Shown piece by piece: positions 20,205 to 31,767 of a DNA stretch of 64,000 bases. The notes under the pieces are model-generated. The model was not told the origin of the DNA. It did not search any database and saw only the letters and a list, made by a program, of their open reading frames with translations. Position 1 is the first letter of the stretch; every line of letters starts with the position of its first letter. Source of the DNA: Rhabdophis nuchalis (taxonomy: Eukaryota; Chordata; Lepidosauria; Squamata; Natricidae); NCBI GenBank assembly GCA_039707465.1, contig CM077653.1, positions 3,328,684 through 3,392,683 of the forward strand, written 5' to 3'. The translations under genes were made by a program, and so were the position numbers.

Positions 20205-20735
20205 GACTAATGTAGATGGCGACACCCAGGGGAAGAGCCTTCTCTGTGGCGGGCCCTGCCCTTTGGAACGACCTACCCCCTGAACTCCGGACCATCACCG
20301 ACCTCCGCCTCTTCCGCCAATGTCTAAAGACATACTTTTTTCATCAAGCCGGCCTAGCCTAACCTCCCATGGGGACTTTTAGAAAAGTTTTAAATTGGGT
20401 TTCAATTAATAATTGGTTTTAGCACAGGTTTGGGATCTAATATATACTTTAAATTATTTATCTATGTTCTATTTTTGTATGTTTTTAAATCTCCTGTGCG
20501 CCGCCCTGGGTCCTCTGCGGAGAAGGGCGGGATATAAATGTAAAAATGAAATGAATGATGAAATGAGATAGTTTTAATTGGGGATTTTAATTGGTTTTAG
20601 CACAGGGCTGATATTTAATAGGTTTTTAAAAAAAATTGTATTATTTTTGCATGTATTTTAAATTCCTGTGCGCAGCCCTGGGTCCTTCTGGAGAAGGGCG
20701 GGATATAAATCAAATAAATAAATAAATAAAAAAGT
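20205..20735 (+). mobile_element. two L2-like LINE 3' ends in tandem
   Basis: The first (20205-20570) keeps the protein end (GPALWNDLPPELRTITDLR in frame) and the tail CGCCCTGGGTCCTCTGCGGA plus GGGCGGGATATAAATG. The second (20570-20735) repeats only the 3' UTR and ends in an AAAT array. Confidence 0.8.
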
Positions 20736-20749
20736 AGTGGGAAAGATAT

Positions 20750-21330
20750 CAAGGTAGAAACTGGGAGATGGTGAGCTGTAGTTCCACCTTGGGCATGAAA
20801 GCAGTTGGGTAACTTTGGGCTAATCACCAGGAGACAGTGAATTAAAGTCCCTTCTTATGTAAGGAAAGCTGGTTCAGTGACTTTGAGCTAATGACCAGGA
20901 GATAGTGAGTTCTAGTTCTACTTTAGGCATGAAATCCAGATGGATGACTTTGAGTTAATCACTGGGAGATGTTGAGTTGTAGTTCTTTAGGCATGAAATC
21001 CAGATGGATGATTCTGGGTTAATCACTGGGAGATGGTGAGTTGTAGTTCCACCTTTGGGCTAAGCACTGGGAGATGGTGAGTTGTAGTTCCACTTTAGGC
21101 ATGAAATCCAGATGGACGACTCAGGGCTAATCACCAGGAGATGGTGAATTTTAGTCTCACCTTAGGCAAGGAAGCCAGCTGGGTGCCAATCACCAGGTGA
21201 CAAGGAGTTCTAGTCCCACCTTGGGCCCAAAGCCAGCTGGGTGACCTCGGGCCAGTCTTTTTCTCCAAGCGCTAAGAAGGAGGCAATTGCAAAACACTTC
21301 CAAAACCATGCCAGGAGAACTACAGGGCCT
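20750..21330. repeat. degenerate minisatellite, units of about 60-70 bp
   Basis: At least seven units repeat CACCAGGAGATGGTGAGTT, then GTTCCACTTTAGGCATGAAA and CCAGATGGATGACTTTGAG with many substitutions. A single related piece occurs at 61550-61600, so it grew from a dispersed repeat. Confidence 0.8.
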
Positions 21331-21334
21331 TCTT

Positions 21335-22435
21335 CGGACAGACGTCAAGCACTGCCTTGAAGGTACCAAAAGGAAAATTTCCAATTATGATGGTCATTTT
21401 TAACACTGAATTCCAGCAACAGCTGAATTTAACAGCCCAGAACACCCACACGTTCTCAAGATATGCTCCTACATTGCTAGACGAATCTGAAACGCCTTTG
21501 AATTTCTCTGCTGTCCTTGGGAAAATGCCAAGGAAACAGGCTGAAAAATCTAATAAAATGAAATTCAATGTAGAGAAAAGTAAAGCCTTACACTTAAGTA
21601 AGAAAAACCAAAAGGACACATATAAACTGGGTGAAACCAGGCTTTATAGCAATGACTTGGGGAGAAAGATCTTGGAGTCTTAGTGGGCAACCAGCTAAAT
21701 AGGAGCCAGCCATGTGCGACGACAGCTAAAAAAGTCAACGCAATCCTAAATTCCATTTACAGAGGGATGCAATCAAGATCAAGGGAGGTACTAATACCAC
21801 TCTGTAAAGCCTTAGTAAGACCACACCTAGAGTACTGCATCCAGTTTTGGTCACCACATAATAAAAAAGGTGTTGAGACTCTAGAAAGAGGGCAGAGAAG
21901 AGCAACCAGGATGATTAGGGGACTGGAGGCTAAAACATAGGAGGAACAGTTGTAGGAACTGGGCACGGCTAGTCGAGTGAAGAGAAGGACCAGGGGAGAC
22001 AGGAGAGCATCTTCCAATATTTGAGGGGCTGCCCCAGAGAAGAGGAAGGGGGTCAAGCTATTCTCCAAAGCCCCTGAAGGCCAGACAAGGAATCATGGAT
22101 GGAAACTGACCAAGGAGAGATTCAACCTCGAAATAAGGAGGAACTTTCTGAGTACAATCAACCCCTGGAACAGACGTTCCCCTTGGGAGTTGTGGGAGCT
22201 TCACCACTAGAGACTTTCAAGAAGAGATTGGACTCCCACTTGTTAGAAATGGTGTAGGGTCTCCTGCTTGGGCATGGGGTTGGACTAGAGGTGGAGCTCT
22301 TGCCTCACAAGCAGGAGGTTGTGAGTTCGATCCTAGGTAGAGGCAGATGTAGGGTCGTCTCCTGCTTGGGCAGGGGGTTGGACTAGGTGACCTGCAAGGT
22401 CCCTTCCAATTCTGTTAATCCATTAAATCTCCGGA
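21335..22435 (+). pseudogene. CR1 LINE, reverse-transcriptase C-terminus and 3' UTR
   Basis: The frame at 21683-21940 reads GNQLNRSQPCATTAKKVNAI, LCKALVRPHLEYCIQFWSPH and LERGQRRATRMIRGLE, the standard CR1 RT end. It then stops (TAG after EAKT) and frameshifts. The 3' UTR runs to CCTGCAAGGTCCCTTCCAAT and repeats part of its tail at 22250-22420. Upstream coding at 21540-21680 (MKFNVEKSKALHLSKKNQKD) is in another frame. Confidence 0.85.
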
Positions 22436-23105
22436 AAGGAAAGGCCATAACCCCAAGATTTATTGCCAGAGGCTCGGAGACGAAGGATTATTCAAACTAA
22501 GGACCGAGAAGGAGAACCAGATCTGTTTTCTCATTCAGGTAACGTTTTCGCGTGGAGGTCCTTGGCAAACATTTTAGGTCAGAAATAATTGGCAGCTTGT
22601 CACCAAACGCTATAAAACTTCCATTACTGGGTTAGGAGAATTATCCAGTTAAATGACGTTCTTTTTTTTAAATAAATAAATAAATAAAAAGAATGCTTTC
22701 CAGTTGCCATGCATTAATAACACTATTAAGCATGCATTGCGTAGCCCGATTGCTTTTTTTATTATTTTAAAAAAAAACATGTAGTTAATTGGATGACAAC
22801 GTAACCCCAGGAAGTGGCTGTTTAGCAAACTAATGCCTATTTAATTAGTAGCCCGCTTCTCAATAATAATTTTTAAAAATGCCAATCTTGGTTTGTTCTT
22901 TTCCTTCCCTCCCTGCTTTGCTCTTTGTTCGCCGAATTGAGTTGCAATAGAAGATGGCAAGAACTCGCAGGCTTGGCCTCCATTTAAGCTTCTGGACAGC
23001 TGAGGAGCAAACTTTAATTGCCTGGATAATGGCTGGCACGCCCCCCCGCTTTCTGGCTTCCAAATCATTCAAGATGTCTTCTTCCCATTACGGAGGCTTC
23101 CTCTC
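22436..23105. other. nothing recognised
   Basis: A/T-rich in the middle (AAAT array near 22670), no coding signal. Confidence 0.4.
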
Positions 23106-23870
23106 AGTGGTGGGATTCGATTTTTTTTACTGCCGGTTCTGTGGGCATGGTTTGGTGGGCATGGCAGGGGAAGGATACAGCAAAATCTCCATTCTCTCCC
23201 AATCCAGGTGAAGGATAATATAAAATCTCCATTATCATCCAACTCCAAGGGAAGGATATTGCAAAATCTCCATTATCACTCCACTCCAAGGGATGGATAC
23301 TGCAAAATCTCCATTCCCTCCCCACTCCAAGGGATGGATACTGCAAAATCTCCATTATCACTCCAGGGGAAGGATACTGCAAAATCTCCATTCCCTTCCC
23401 ACTCCAAGGGAAGGACACTGCAAAATCTCCATTCCCTCCCCACTCCAAGGGAAGGACACTGCAAAATCTCCATTCCCTCTCCACTCCAGGGGAAGGATAA
23501 TATAAAATCTCCATTATCATCCAACTCCAAGGGAAGGATACTGCAAAATCTCCATTATCACTCCACTCCAGGGGAAGGATACTGCAAAATCTCCATTCCC
23601 TCCTCACTCCAAGGGAAGGATACTGCAAAATCTCCATTATCACTCCAGGGGAAGGATACTGCAAAATCTCCATTCCCTTCCCACTCCAAGGGAAGGATAC
23701 TGCAAAATCTCCATTATCACTCCAGGGGAAGGATACTGCAAAATCTCCATTCCCTTCCCACTCCAAGGGAAGGATACTGCAAAATCTCCATTCCCTTCCC
23801 ACTCCAGGGGAAGGATACTGCAAAATCTCCATTCCCTCCTCATTCCAGGGGAAGGATTCTGTAAACCAAC
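23106..23870 (+). repeat. 41-bp minisatellite inside an ACCGGTT-family hAT-like element
   Basis: The element starts CAGTGGTGGGATTCGA and passes TGCCGGTTCTGTGGGCATGG, then about 17 tandem copies of a 41-bp unit (AAGGATACTGCAAAATCTCC + ATTCCCTCCCCACTCCAGGGG) run to the end. Several copies are a 36-bp variant carrying ATTATCACTCC, and pairs of long and short units recur, a higher-order pattern. No distal terminal repeat is left. Open frames of up to 256 codons on both strands are a by-product. Confidence 0.93.
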
Positions 23871-23934
23871 CCATCTACCTACCTACCTACCTACCTACCT
23901 ACCTACCTACCTACCTACCTACCTACCTACCTAC

Positions 23935-23970
<36 letters not shown>
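23871..23970. repeat. CTAC and CA microsatellites
   Basis: A CTAC array (to about 23937) runs directly into a CA array (to about 23970). It abuts the minisatellite. Confidence 0.95.
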
Positions 23971-24542
23971 TTCCCTTTTCCAATTAATTCTTGCTGCCAT
24001 CATCAAAAGTCTCAATAAAATTGTGATTCTCTTCATTTACACTTGGAATAATTCCTAAAAAAAAGACGGATTCTTTTTATATCTCTTCTGCTACTAGAGA
24101 ACTGACGTTTAATTTGGTGTAGGCTCTGCACTTCTCTAATTGCAGGATGCTGGCTTTCCGTTGCAACAGATGTCAACAGAACGCAAGGAGAACTCCACTG
24201 GAGCAAGCCAAGCCTGTCTTAAGCCAGCATGTGGTTTTTCTCACAGGGGCCAATCCGATGCTCCTGGGAGGCTGATCGTCACAAGCACAGAGCAAGCTCA
24301 TCTCTGGCTCCAGTTTCTCTGTCGTTGGTCCATGGCATCATGTTTTTCCTAACTTGGATGTCTTATGAGGTCTTCAACCCTAGGAGTCCTTGCCAGACCT
24401 GTCCTCCAGGAATGTATCTAATCCAGTTTGAAAGCCATCTTTGTTGATAGCCATCACCTATAATTCCACAACAAAATTACATGTTGGGTGAAAATGTACT
24501 TTCTTTTGACTATTCAAGTTGATTCCTGATCTGAGAATTAAG
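23971..24542. other. nothing recognised
   Basis: No coding or repeat signal that I can name. Confidence 0.4.
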
Positions 24543-24912
24543 ACAAGGAAGGGAGGGAGAGAGGGAGGGAGGCAGGAAGGCAGGAAGGAGGAGGTGGAAT
24601 AGAGGGAATGAAGGGGAAGAGGAGGAATGAAGGGAAGGAAGAAAGGAGATGGCGGTGGAATACAGGGAAGGAAAGGGAAGACAAGGAATAGTGGGGAGGA
24701 GGGAGGAGGAGAAGAAGGTGGAATAGAGGGAAGGAGGAAGAAGAAGAGGTGGAGGAATAGAGGGAAGGAAGGAAGAAGGAGGAGAAGGAGGTGGAATGGA
24801 GGGAAGAGGAATAGAGGAAAGGAAGGAAGGAAATGGAGGCAGAATAGAGGGAAGGAAGGAAGGGGGAGGAGGAAGAAAGAGAAGAAGGGAAGAAAAGAAG
24901 GAAGGAAAAACC
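24543..24912. repeat. purine-rich GGAAG/GGA tract
   Basis: About 370 bases nearly free of C and with few T, with recurring AATAGAGGGAAGGA units of 30-50 bases. Confidence 0.9.
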
Positions 24913-26420
24913 CTTTCCTATTTTTCTCCAAACAAAACATGATTTTATCCTCCTTGATTCTTCGTGGGCATCATTTTTGTTATTCTAATCCAAGGAGTGT
25001 CAGGCATTCTTGCCTTGTTTTTTCCAAAATAAAGAAAGCGTTTGGACTCCCGGATAATTTCGGCTGCTCTCTTCTGCACTGTCTCCCACCCTACTATTAG
25101 GCGACGTGTGCAGACGTATAATCACAGTTGGAGATCTCGAGGTCTAGACTACTCCGTGTGGAGGCCCAGCTTTCTGTCCCACACCAACCTTCCTCTTTGG
25201 TGCACCAACAAGAATGTACGCCGCACTTGAGTGGCAGGCGAAAGCTAGGGGGAGGTTCACAATCTTTCCCATCCTAAATTCCTGGAAGAATAAGGCAGGC
25301 TGGGGTGTTATTAATAAAAGCTGGTGAACACAAAACCAAGTACCATCACACACACACACGCACACACACACTTTATACCTGATTATGTTAATTATTGAAA
25401 GAGTTTGAAAGGCGTCATTTGCTAAGAGTGGGTATATAATAATAATAATCTTTATTGTCATTGTAATAATATTGTAATAAAATTACAATGAAATTGGTTA
25501 TATTGACATACTAGCCGTTCCCAGCGTTGCTGTGGCCCAGTCTGGTTAAATGGCCAACCGATCTGTGTGTAGATCGGTGTAGATCTGTGTGGGGGAATGA
25601 TGAAAGATGGCACTTCTCAGGAGTAGATCAACCTCTTCCAAAGGTTAAGTCAACTGCAAGTGAAATGCGTTTTTAGTTTTTAGCCTAGCTTCTGACCTCT
25701 TTTTTTGGGGGGGGGGATAAATGTGGGGCCTCCCAGAAGTGACTTGCCTTCTTCCTTTGCCCTGGGGAAATCTGGGGAGGGGGTGGGCAGCAGAGCCCCT
25801 TCCTCAAGTGCTAGCATCACCTGAGAAGGCTCCCAACAACTGGCGCTGATGGATTTGCACCTGTTCCTTGTTAGTTCTGGGGTTGGGGTGAAAAATCGGG
25901 AGCCGGAGCTTCCTGTTTCTCCTCCCTCCCCCTGCAAAAAAAAATATAATAAAATAAAAACTAAAAAAAATAAAAATACTCCGCCAGCTCTGATCTCTTC
26001 TTTTTTGGCTTTAGCCATCACGGAGAGCGCGAAAGAGAAGCCTGGGAACACAAAGACACACATTCCCCAGGGTTGTGATGGCCATGCCAGGCCCTCGGCA
26101 GCTGTGGCTCCCTTCCCTCCCTCTTCTCCTCTCCGGCTCTGTGTCTCTTTGTTCTCTGAGCTGAGCTGAACCCAGCCAGACTCAGCCAGCTGCGAGGAAT
26201 TTGGATTGACATGATCCAGGGATTTCGGGCTCCTCAATCCAACCTTCCCGGCTGCCCCTCGTTCCTGACCATGCTGCCAGTTTTCCTGCCTCGCCTGGTT
26301 TCCCGATTGCCCATCGCCTTGGGCAGCAGCCTTTGTGAATTCGACGTGCGGGGCATGATCTGTTCATTGGCTGAGACACCTTTGCGGGGTCTCGAAAAAA
26401 AAGAAGAGAGACATAAGACT
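24913..26420. other. no gene; small simple repeats only
   Basis: CA repeat at about 25350-25371 and an AATAATAAT/ATTGTCATTG stretch at 25440-25500 that resembles a reversed LINE tail. 25680-26400 has moderate GC and long open frames but no recognisable protein. Confidence 0.4.
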
Positions 26421-26966
26421 GGAGCCAGGCCTGCAGCTATCTTTTCTTTTTGATCTTTGGCCTGCCACACTTTCTATTAGTCTATTCTATGCATTTTCTA
26501 TTGTGGGGATTGTACGGAGTTAGATGATAGGTAGCCATAACAACATTCTTTCTAGAAAGCCAAGGTCATCCTTTGTCTTTGGCACCGGAACTGGATGGGT
26601 GGAAGCTGCCATTTTTTCTTTCTAAGTTTCAGGCCTGCCACACTTTCTACTGCCTACTTTCTACTGTGGGAGGGGGGAATTATACGGAGTTGGGTGATAG
26701 GTAGCCATAACAGCACTCTTCTTAGAAAGCCAAGGTCATCTTTTGTCTCTGCACCTGACCGGAATTGGATGGGTGGAAGCTGCCAGCATGGCAGTGGGAG
26801 ATTGGACCATGGGATGGGCTTGTGGGTTTGGGGGGAGGGTGGCAAGATCTTGAACTTTCAACTGGGGGGAGGGAAAACTGGGAAGCTTTCGGATTCGGGT
26901 TTTCCCAGATGTGCCAACGTGGCTCTCTTCATAAATTGGAACTTTGAGGAATCCTTTGTCTCGGAT
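26421..26966 (+). mobile_element. two joined LTR copies (411-bp LTR family)
   Basis: A first copy runs from AGGCCTGCAGCTATC to GGATGGGTGGAAGCTGCC (about 26605), and a second begins again at TCTAAGTTTCAGGCCTGCC and runs to CTTTGAGGAATCCTTTGTC. The join is inside the LTR, consistent with recombination between copies or insertion followed by deletion. Confidence 0.8.
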
Positions 26967-27016
26967 GCCAAGATGGCTGGTCTGAGGGGACGTTTCAGCT
27001 TTCTAGATCTTATCTT

Positions 27017-27155
27017 AGACCAGGGGTCGGCAACCTTAAGCACTCAAAGAGCCGTTTGGACCCGTTTCCCACAGAAAAGAAAACACCGAGACGCCAGGGA
27101 TTCGAACTGCCGAACGGTCGACAAGCTCAGTGTCTTAGCCACTGAGCCACTAAGT
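27017..27155. mobile_element. 5' end of a 345-bp-family hAT MITE fused to a SINE head
   Basis: 27017-27083 matches the start of 43223-43567 (CAGGGGTCGGCAACCTTAAG to AAAAGAAAACACCG). It then switches to the reverse tRNA-like head of the 350-bp SINE (GGGATTCGAACTGCCGAAC, CTTAGCCACTGAGCCAC). Confidence 0.8.
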
Positions 27156-27650
27156 TAGTTACAGGGGTTTCCGAATTTGCAGTGACCATTTCTGGAGAGA
27201 AAGGGGTCGAAATAGCTGGGAAATATGCTTTGAAATGCTTTCTCCCTAGACGGTGACTCAGGCCACTGGTGAATGGAGACATTTTTCACAGGAGTGAATG
27301 GCGTTTTAATAAGATGAATGGCCTCTTAGTGATTGTTTGCACTGGGGCCGAGCCAATTTTTTTTTTCCTTGGTATTTTCTCCTCTCCACCTGCGCTTGTT
27401 CAAGCCGATGAAAGAGAATTTGCTTTTGGAAAGTTCTTTCAATTGAAATGCAGTTTTTCCGGGTGAAGGCGGGCGGGCGTCCTTGAATGATGGACTTGGC
27501 CAAGGGACACACACACACACACACACACAAACATATAGGTCAATTTTGCATCCTTTTGCATCTGAATCTACATCTCTCTCTGGCTGTCCGAGTTTCCTTT
27601 AGATCGCAGTTGGGAGAGTTGGCACATTGAAATCGCCACAAGAACTATCC
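27156..27650. other. no gene; CA repeat at 27509-27530
   Basis: Nothing else recognised. Confidence 0.4.
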
Positions 27651-27651
27651 C

Positions 27652-28310
27652 GAGAGGCGAGATGGTGCAGTGGTTAGAGTGCAGCACTGCAGGATACTTT
27701 AACTGACTGCTAGCTGCAGTTCGGCAGTTCAAATCCCACCAGGCTCAAGGCTGACTTAGCCTTTCGTCCATCCGAGGTGGGTAAAATGAGGACCCGGATT
27801 GTTCAGGGTCAAGAGGCTGACTCTGTAAACTGCTTAGAGAGGGCTGGAAAGCACTGGAAAGCGGTATATAAGTCTAATACTATTCCTTCCTTCCTTCCTT
27901 AATCCAGTATTACAGGTTAATTCTGCCACTTGCCAGCAGTTTGATCCTGACCTGCGCAAGGTTGACTCATCCTTCCATTCTTCCAAATGAGGACCCAAAA
28001 TTGTTGGGGACAAGAGGCTGACTCTGTAAACTGCTGAGAGAAAGCACTGGGAAGCGGTATATAAGTCTAATACTATTCCTCCCTTCCTTCCTGTTAGAAT
28101 GCAGTATTGCAGGCTAACTCTGCCCATAGCCAGGAGTTCGATCCTGACCAGCTCAAGGTTGACTCAGCCTTCCATCCTTCCGAGGTGGGATAAAATGAGA
28201 GCCCAGATTGTTGGGGGCAAATAGGCTGACTCTGTAAACCATTTAGAGAGCACCAGAAAGCACTGTAAAGCAGTATATAAGTCAAAGTGCTATTGCTATT
28301 GTTATCCCGA
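27652..28310 (+). mobile_element. Sauria-type SINE and two partial copies in tandem
   Basis: The first copy (27652-27885) starts with a tRNA-like head (GATGGTGCAGTGGTTAGAGT, GGCAGTTCAAATCCCACC), then TCCGAGGTGGGTAAAATGAG and GCTGACTCTGTAAACTGCTT, ending AGCGGTATATAAGTCTAATA. Copies two and three (27900-28080, 28096-28310) lack most of the head. The arrangement suggests tandem duplication through the TTCC-rich tails. Confidence 0.85.
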
Positions 28311-28802
28311 AGGAATGCCTCTCATCTAGAAGACAACGTCCATCTTCTGCCACTTCCAACCATGAAGCTTGGAAAACCCCCCCCCCCCAAGCCTTCCCAC
28401 AAAGGAATCTTCGACGTCACAAAGAATTTCCTAATCCTTGACTGAATTTAATCTGAAGAAAGAAAAAAAAAAGCCCAAGGGACGGCAGACGTGACCCCTT
28501 CTTAAACATACCTGGAGAAATAGAGACCAGGGAAGACTGCTGAAGAGTAACACTACTCAAGCAAATGATGCCTGGGCCATGAGCCGTTTAGAAGAGACGG
28601 CTGACTTTGGGGGTGTATCCCCACCAGAGGTGGGATTCTGCCGTTTCGAACCGGTTCGCCTGAACTTGTAGTGGAAATTGCACTGGCTGGCCCCACCCAC
28701 CTGCCCCGCCTCAATACCGTCCCATTTTGACACTTTTTTTTTTAGCCAAAGTGCATGCATGGACGGGGCGGTTGAGAGCGTAGTGTGCATGCTCACATTT
28801 GC
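28311..28802. other. no gene; ACCGGTT-family fragment at 28625-28690
   Basis: 28625-28690 has AGAGGTGGGATTCTGCCG and GAACCGGTTCGCCTGAAC. A C run lies at 28377-28388. Otherwise nothing recognised. Confidence 0.5.
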
Positions 28803-29226
28803 AAATAATACCGTATATTTCAGAGTATAAGACACACCTTTTTCCCCCCTAAAAGAGGATGAAAATTTGGTGCGACTTATACACTGAATGTAGCCCCACC
28901 CACCAGCCCCAACCCTTTGGCCTCTGCCTCTCAGCAATTTACCTCCTTGCAGCAAAGGGTGGCTGGCGGAGGCTTCAATAAGCTATAGCAATCTTTGCAG
29001 CCTCTAAGAGCTGATGATCGGGAGAAACTGAAAGTGAAACTTGCTGTTTGCTCCATGTGGCAAATTGCTGGGAGACAGATTTTTTTTTCTCCTTGTGCTA
29101 ATCAGGCTGTTTGTTGCAAGGGGGCAAAATGCTGGGAGGCAGAGGCAGATATTCTTCCCTTGTTTTCCTCTCCAAAATCTAGGTGCGTCTTATACTTCGG
29201 AGCGTCTTATACGCCGAAAAATACGG
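28803..29226. mobile_element. MITE with TACCGTAT terminal inverted repeats
   Basis: Begins ATACCGTATATTTCAGAGTA and ends CGCCGAAAAATACGGTA, with GGTGCGACTTATAC and GGTGCGTCTTATACTTCGGA inside. The inner 250 bases (GCAATTTACCTCCTTGCAGC...) are its core. Confidence 0.75.
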
Positions 29227-29359
29227 TAACTGAATACCGTCCCTGATCCCCCACGTGTGTGAGCCATGTGGGAAGTGTGCAAAGCTGCATGTGCACACTT
29301 GCATGCTATTCACACGGAACCATACCCTTCCCTCCCCTGCTGGTCCGCCAACCCAGAAA

Positions 29360-29488
29360 AGTTAGTGAACTTTGCTGCACAGTATGCTTTGCCTTCGAAC
29401 GAGGATTGTAAGTCCACTTTTGTTTTAGCGCTGTTGTAACTTCGCCCGGTTGCTAAGCGAACGGTTATAAGTCAAGGACTACCTACGC
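29360..29488 (-). mobile_element. end of a TAAGTCGAGGAC-family DNA element
   Basis: Contains GGTTGCTAAGCGAACGGTTA and TAAGTCAAGGACTACCTACG. Confidence 0.65.
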
Positions 29489-30186
29489 AGGCCTGGTTTG
29501 ATTTATTACGAGCCAAGTGGCAACTGAGAAGTGATGGCAAAACCCATTCCTTTCTCGACTCGTATTCCTTGGTTCGTATGCCGTCCAGCACGGATTCCCT
29601 CCGCCGTTAAAAAAAATCTGACGCCGAGCAACTTCTAAATTCGCTTCCAAACGAAAGAAAAACGAGAGAAGGCTGTTCCCAAAGCTTCCTTGGTTTAAAA
29701 TTCTTTTATTTATAAAAAAAAGTACACTTCTTTCCACGGTCGAACCACTAGGCTTCTCTCTCTCTCTTTCTTTTTTCTTTAAAATTTGTCATTTTGTACA
29801 AGGAAAAGACGACGAAGCGGAATGTTGACCCCCCCACTTCCCTCCCCCACGAAAATTCCCTCCCAAAACAAAACCAAAGGGAAAAAAATGAAACAAAGGA
29901 ATCAAAGAAATTATTACAAAGAACGAAGAAAATAAAAATAAAAATAAAAGCGAGAATGAAAGCAAGGTTCCGTTTATTACACTGTCTATAATCTTTGTCG
30001 TCTTCTCCATATATATATTTTTTTCCGTTTTTCATTTTTACAAAAAAGAAAAAAAAGAAAGAAAAACACTTACAACACAGGAAACACATCCCTCCCAACT
30101 GACATTTTTTTTATTTCTCTTATGCCACAAGGTTGATTATAGCAGGAATGTGATGAACGGCGACAAGGAGGTTAAAATGATGAGAT
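29489..30186 (-). other. A/T-rich tract, possible transcript 3' end
   Basis: T/A runs with several AATAAA complements (for example TTTATT at 29706). It could belong to a very long delta-isoform 3' UTR, but nothing in the sequence proves it. Confidence 0.25.
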
Positions 30187-30311
30187 TCTTGTTTCTCAAC
30201 CTGGGCAGCTCGAAGATTTGCGGACTTCAATTCCCAGAATCCTCCAGCCAGCCTGGAGAATTCTGGGAGTTGAAGTCCGCACCTCTTAAAGTGACCAGGG
30301 TGGAGAAATAC
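30187..30311. mobile_element. palindromic hAT MITE, decayed ends
   Basis: Arms GGACTTCAATTCCCAGAATC and GAATTCTGGGAGTTGAAGTC around CCAGCCAGCCTGG. Terminal CAG/CTG lost, no clear duplication. Confidence 0.8.
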
Positions 30312-30474
30312 CGCTACAAAGAGACTCATCTGAGTGACGAATACATTGGAATGTAGAAAAGAAATCAAAATAACAACGCAGTTTATTTCTCTGTTGGCAT
30401 TTATTGGTCCTGCCTGAATATCTCATCGTAGAAAAGCGCTATATACACACTTCCTTGCAAGGGAAGGCCATGCA

Positions 30475-30800
30475 GCTAGTCCTCAACTTACAACTTACAG
30501 CTAGGCCTATCGGGACCAGGATTTCCATTGCTAAGCAAGGCACTTGTTCAATGATGGTTAAGTGACCAACATGGTCGTTAAGCGAATCCGGCTTCCCCCA
30601 TTGGCTTGTCAGAAGGTGGTAAAGGGGGATCGCGGGATCCCCCCGGGACATTGCAACCGTCGTAAATACGAGTCAGTTGCCGAGCGTCTGAATTTTGATC
30701 ACAGAACCATGGGTCGTAAGTGTGAAAAAATGGCCCTGAGTCACTCTTTAAAGTCTCGTCGTAACTAAACGAACGGCGGTTAAGTTGAGGTCTAGCTGTA
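30475..30800. mobile_element. TAAGTCGAGGAC-family DNA element
   Basis: Ends AGCTAGTCCTCAACTTACAA and GGTTAAGTTGAGGTCTAGCT are inverted repeats; the inside has GTTAAGCGAATCCGGCTTCC and GAGTCAGTTGCCGAGCGTCT. Close to complete. Confidence 0.8.
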
Positions 30801-31536
30801 CGGAGTCTTTGCTTGCATTATGAGTTTGCATTTTTGGTTCATTAATCAAACCATAGTGTATTTCCCAGACAGATTGCACTGCCTTTGTCTTCCTGTGCGT
30901 AAAACCAAGCCCAAAATATATTATTTTTCAGTGACTTTATGTCTGAGAAGATTCAGATCCATCAGTAGTCCAAATCTGACCAGAGAATTTAATAGAAAAC
31001 CCATATTTAAGCGTCCCTTCCAACAAGGCTCTTGACTGCAAGCCAATCTCAACTTTTATGGTGGGTTTCATTGTCTCCTAGTTAACTTCTCATGTTTTTT
31101 TTTTTTTTTTAAATTAACTGCTGGAATAAAACAAAGAAACAATTGTTTAAAAAAAAAAAACACCAGGAAAGGCAACTGGCCTCATCATGAAATACAATAA
31201 CGGAAATCAAAACGGCTGGGATGGGTAAAGCCCAGAAATACATTCTTCCTCCAAACATCTGCCAGATGTGGCCTGCAATACAAAGGTTGAGAGCCATTGG
31301 AAACTGCAGCAATGTTGGGTCCCGATTAAAATCCAGAAAGAAATCGGAGGTTGCATTTTAATCCATCCCAAGGTTGGGATTGCATTGTCCACCTTCCTCA
31401 ATGAGAACAAGATCTCTTGGTGTTCAATAAATGTAGATTATCAATCTTCATCCTTAAATAGAACCTCCATATCAAGATATTGTATACCCTGGGACTTGAA
31501 TCTGCTGCCACTTATGACAATCCAGAGGGAAGACAG
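30801..31536. other. nothing recognised
   Basis: T run near 31095 and A run near 31150; no coding signal or named repeat. Confidence 0.4.
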
Positions 31537-31736
31537 TGACTCTCAGGTCTGCAAGCCATCTTTACTTTTTGGACTATTCAATTTCTATTGTGGGAAAATA
31601 TGGAGTTGGGTGATACGTAAGCATAACAACATTCTTTCTAGAAAGCCAAGGTCATCCTTTGTTTCTGCACCCAACCGGAAATGGATGGGTGGAACTGCCA
31701 GCATGGCAGTGGGAAATTGGACCAAGGGATGGGCTT

Positions 31737-31767
<31 letters not shown>

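Noticed and set aside
23106..23870. CRISPR-like array
   Set aside because: Units are adjacent with no unique spacers, the genome is a vertebrate, and the array lies inside a hAT-like repeat.
23104..23874. Open frames of 256 and 218 codons on opposite strands
   Set aside because: They translate the 41-bp minisatellite. Since 41 is not a multiple of three, all three frames are cycled through, and no unit has a stop in most of them.
24458..25100. Open frames of 157-160 codons
   Set aside because: Purine-rich low-complexity sequence without codon structure.
25680..26237. 185-codon frame, with another of 106 codons on the opposite strand
   Set aside because: No domain, no splice context and A runs in it; not supported as a gene.
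26595..27158. 187-codon frame on the plus strand
   Set aside because: Runs across LTR copies, a hAT piece and a SINE head; the protein is a translation of unrelated repeats.
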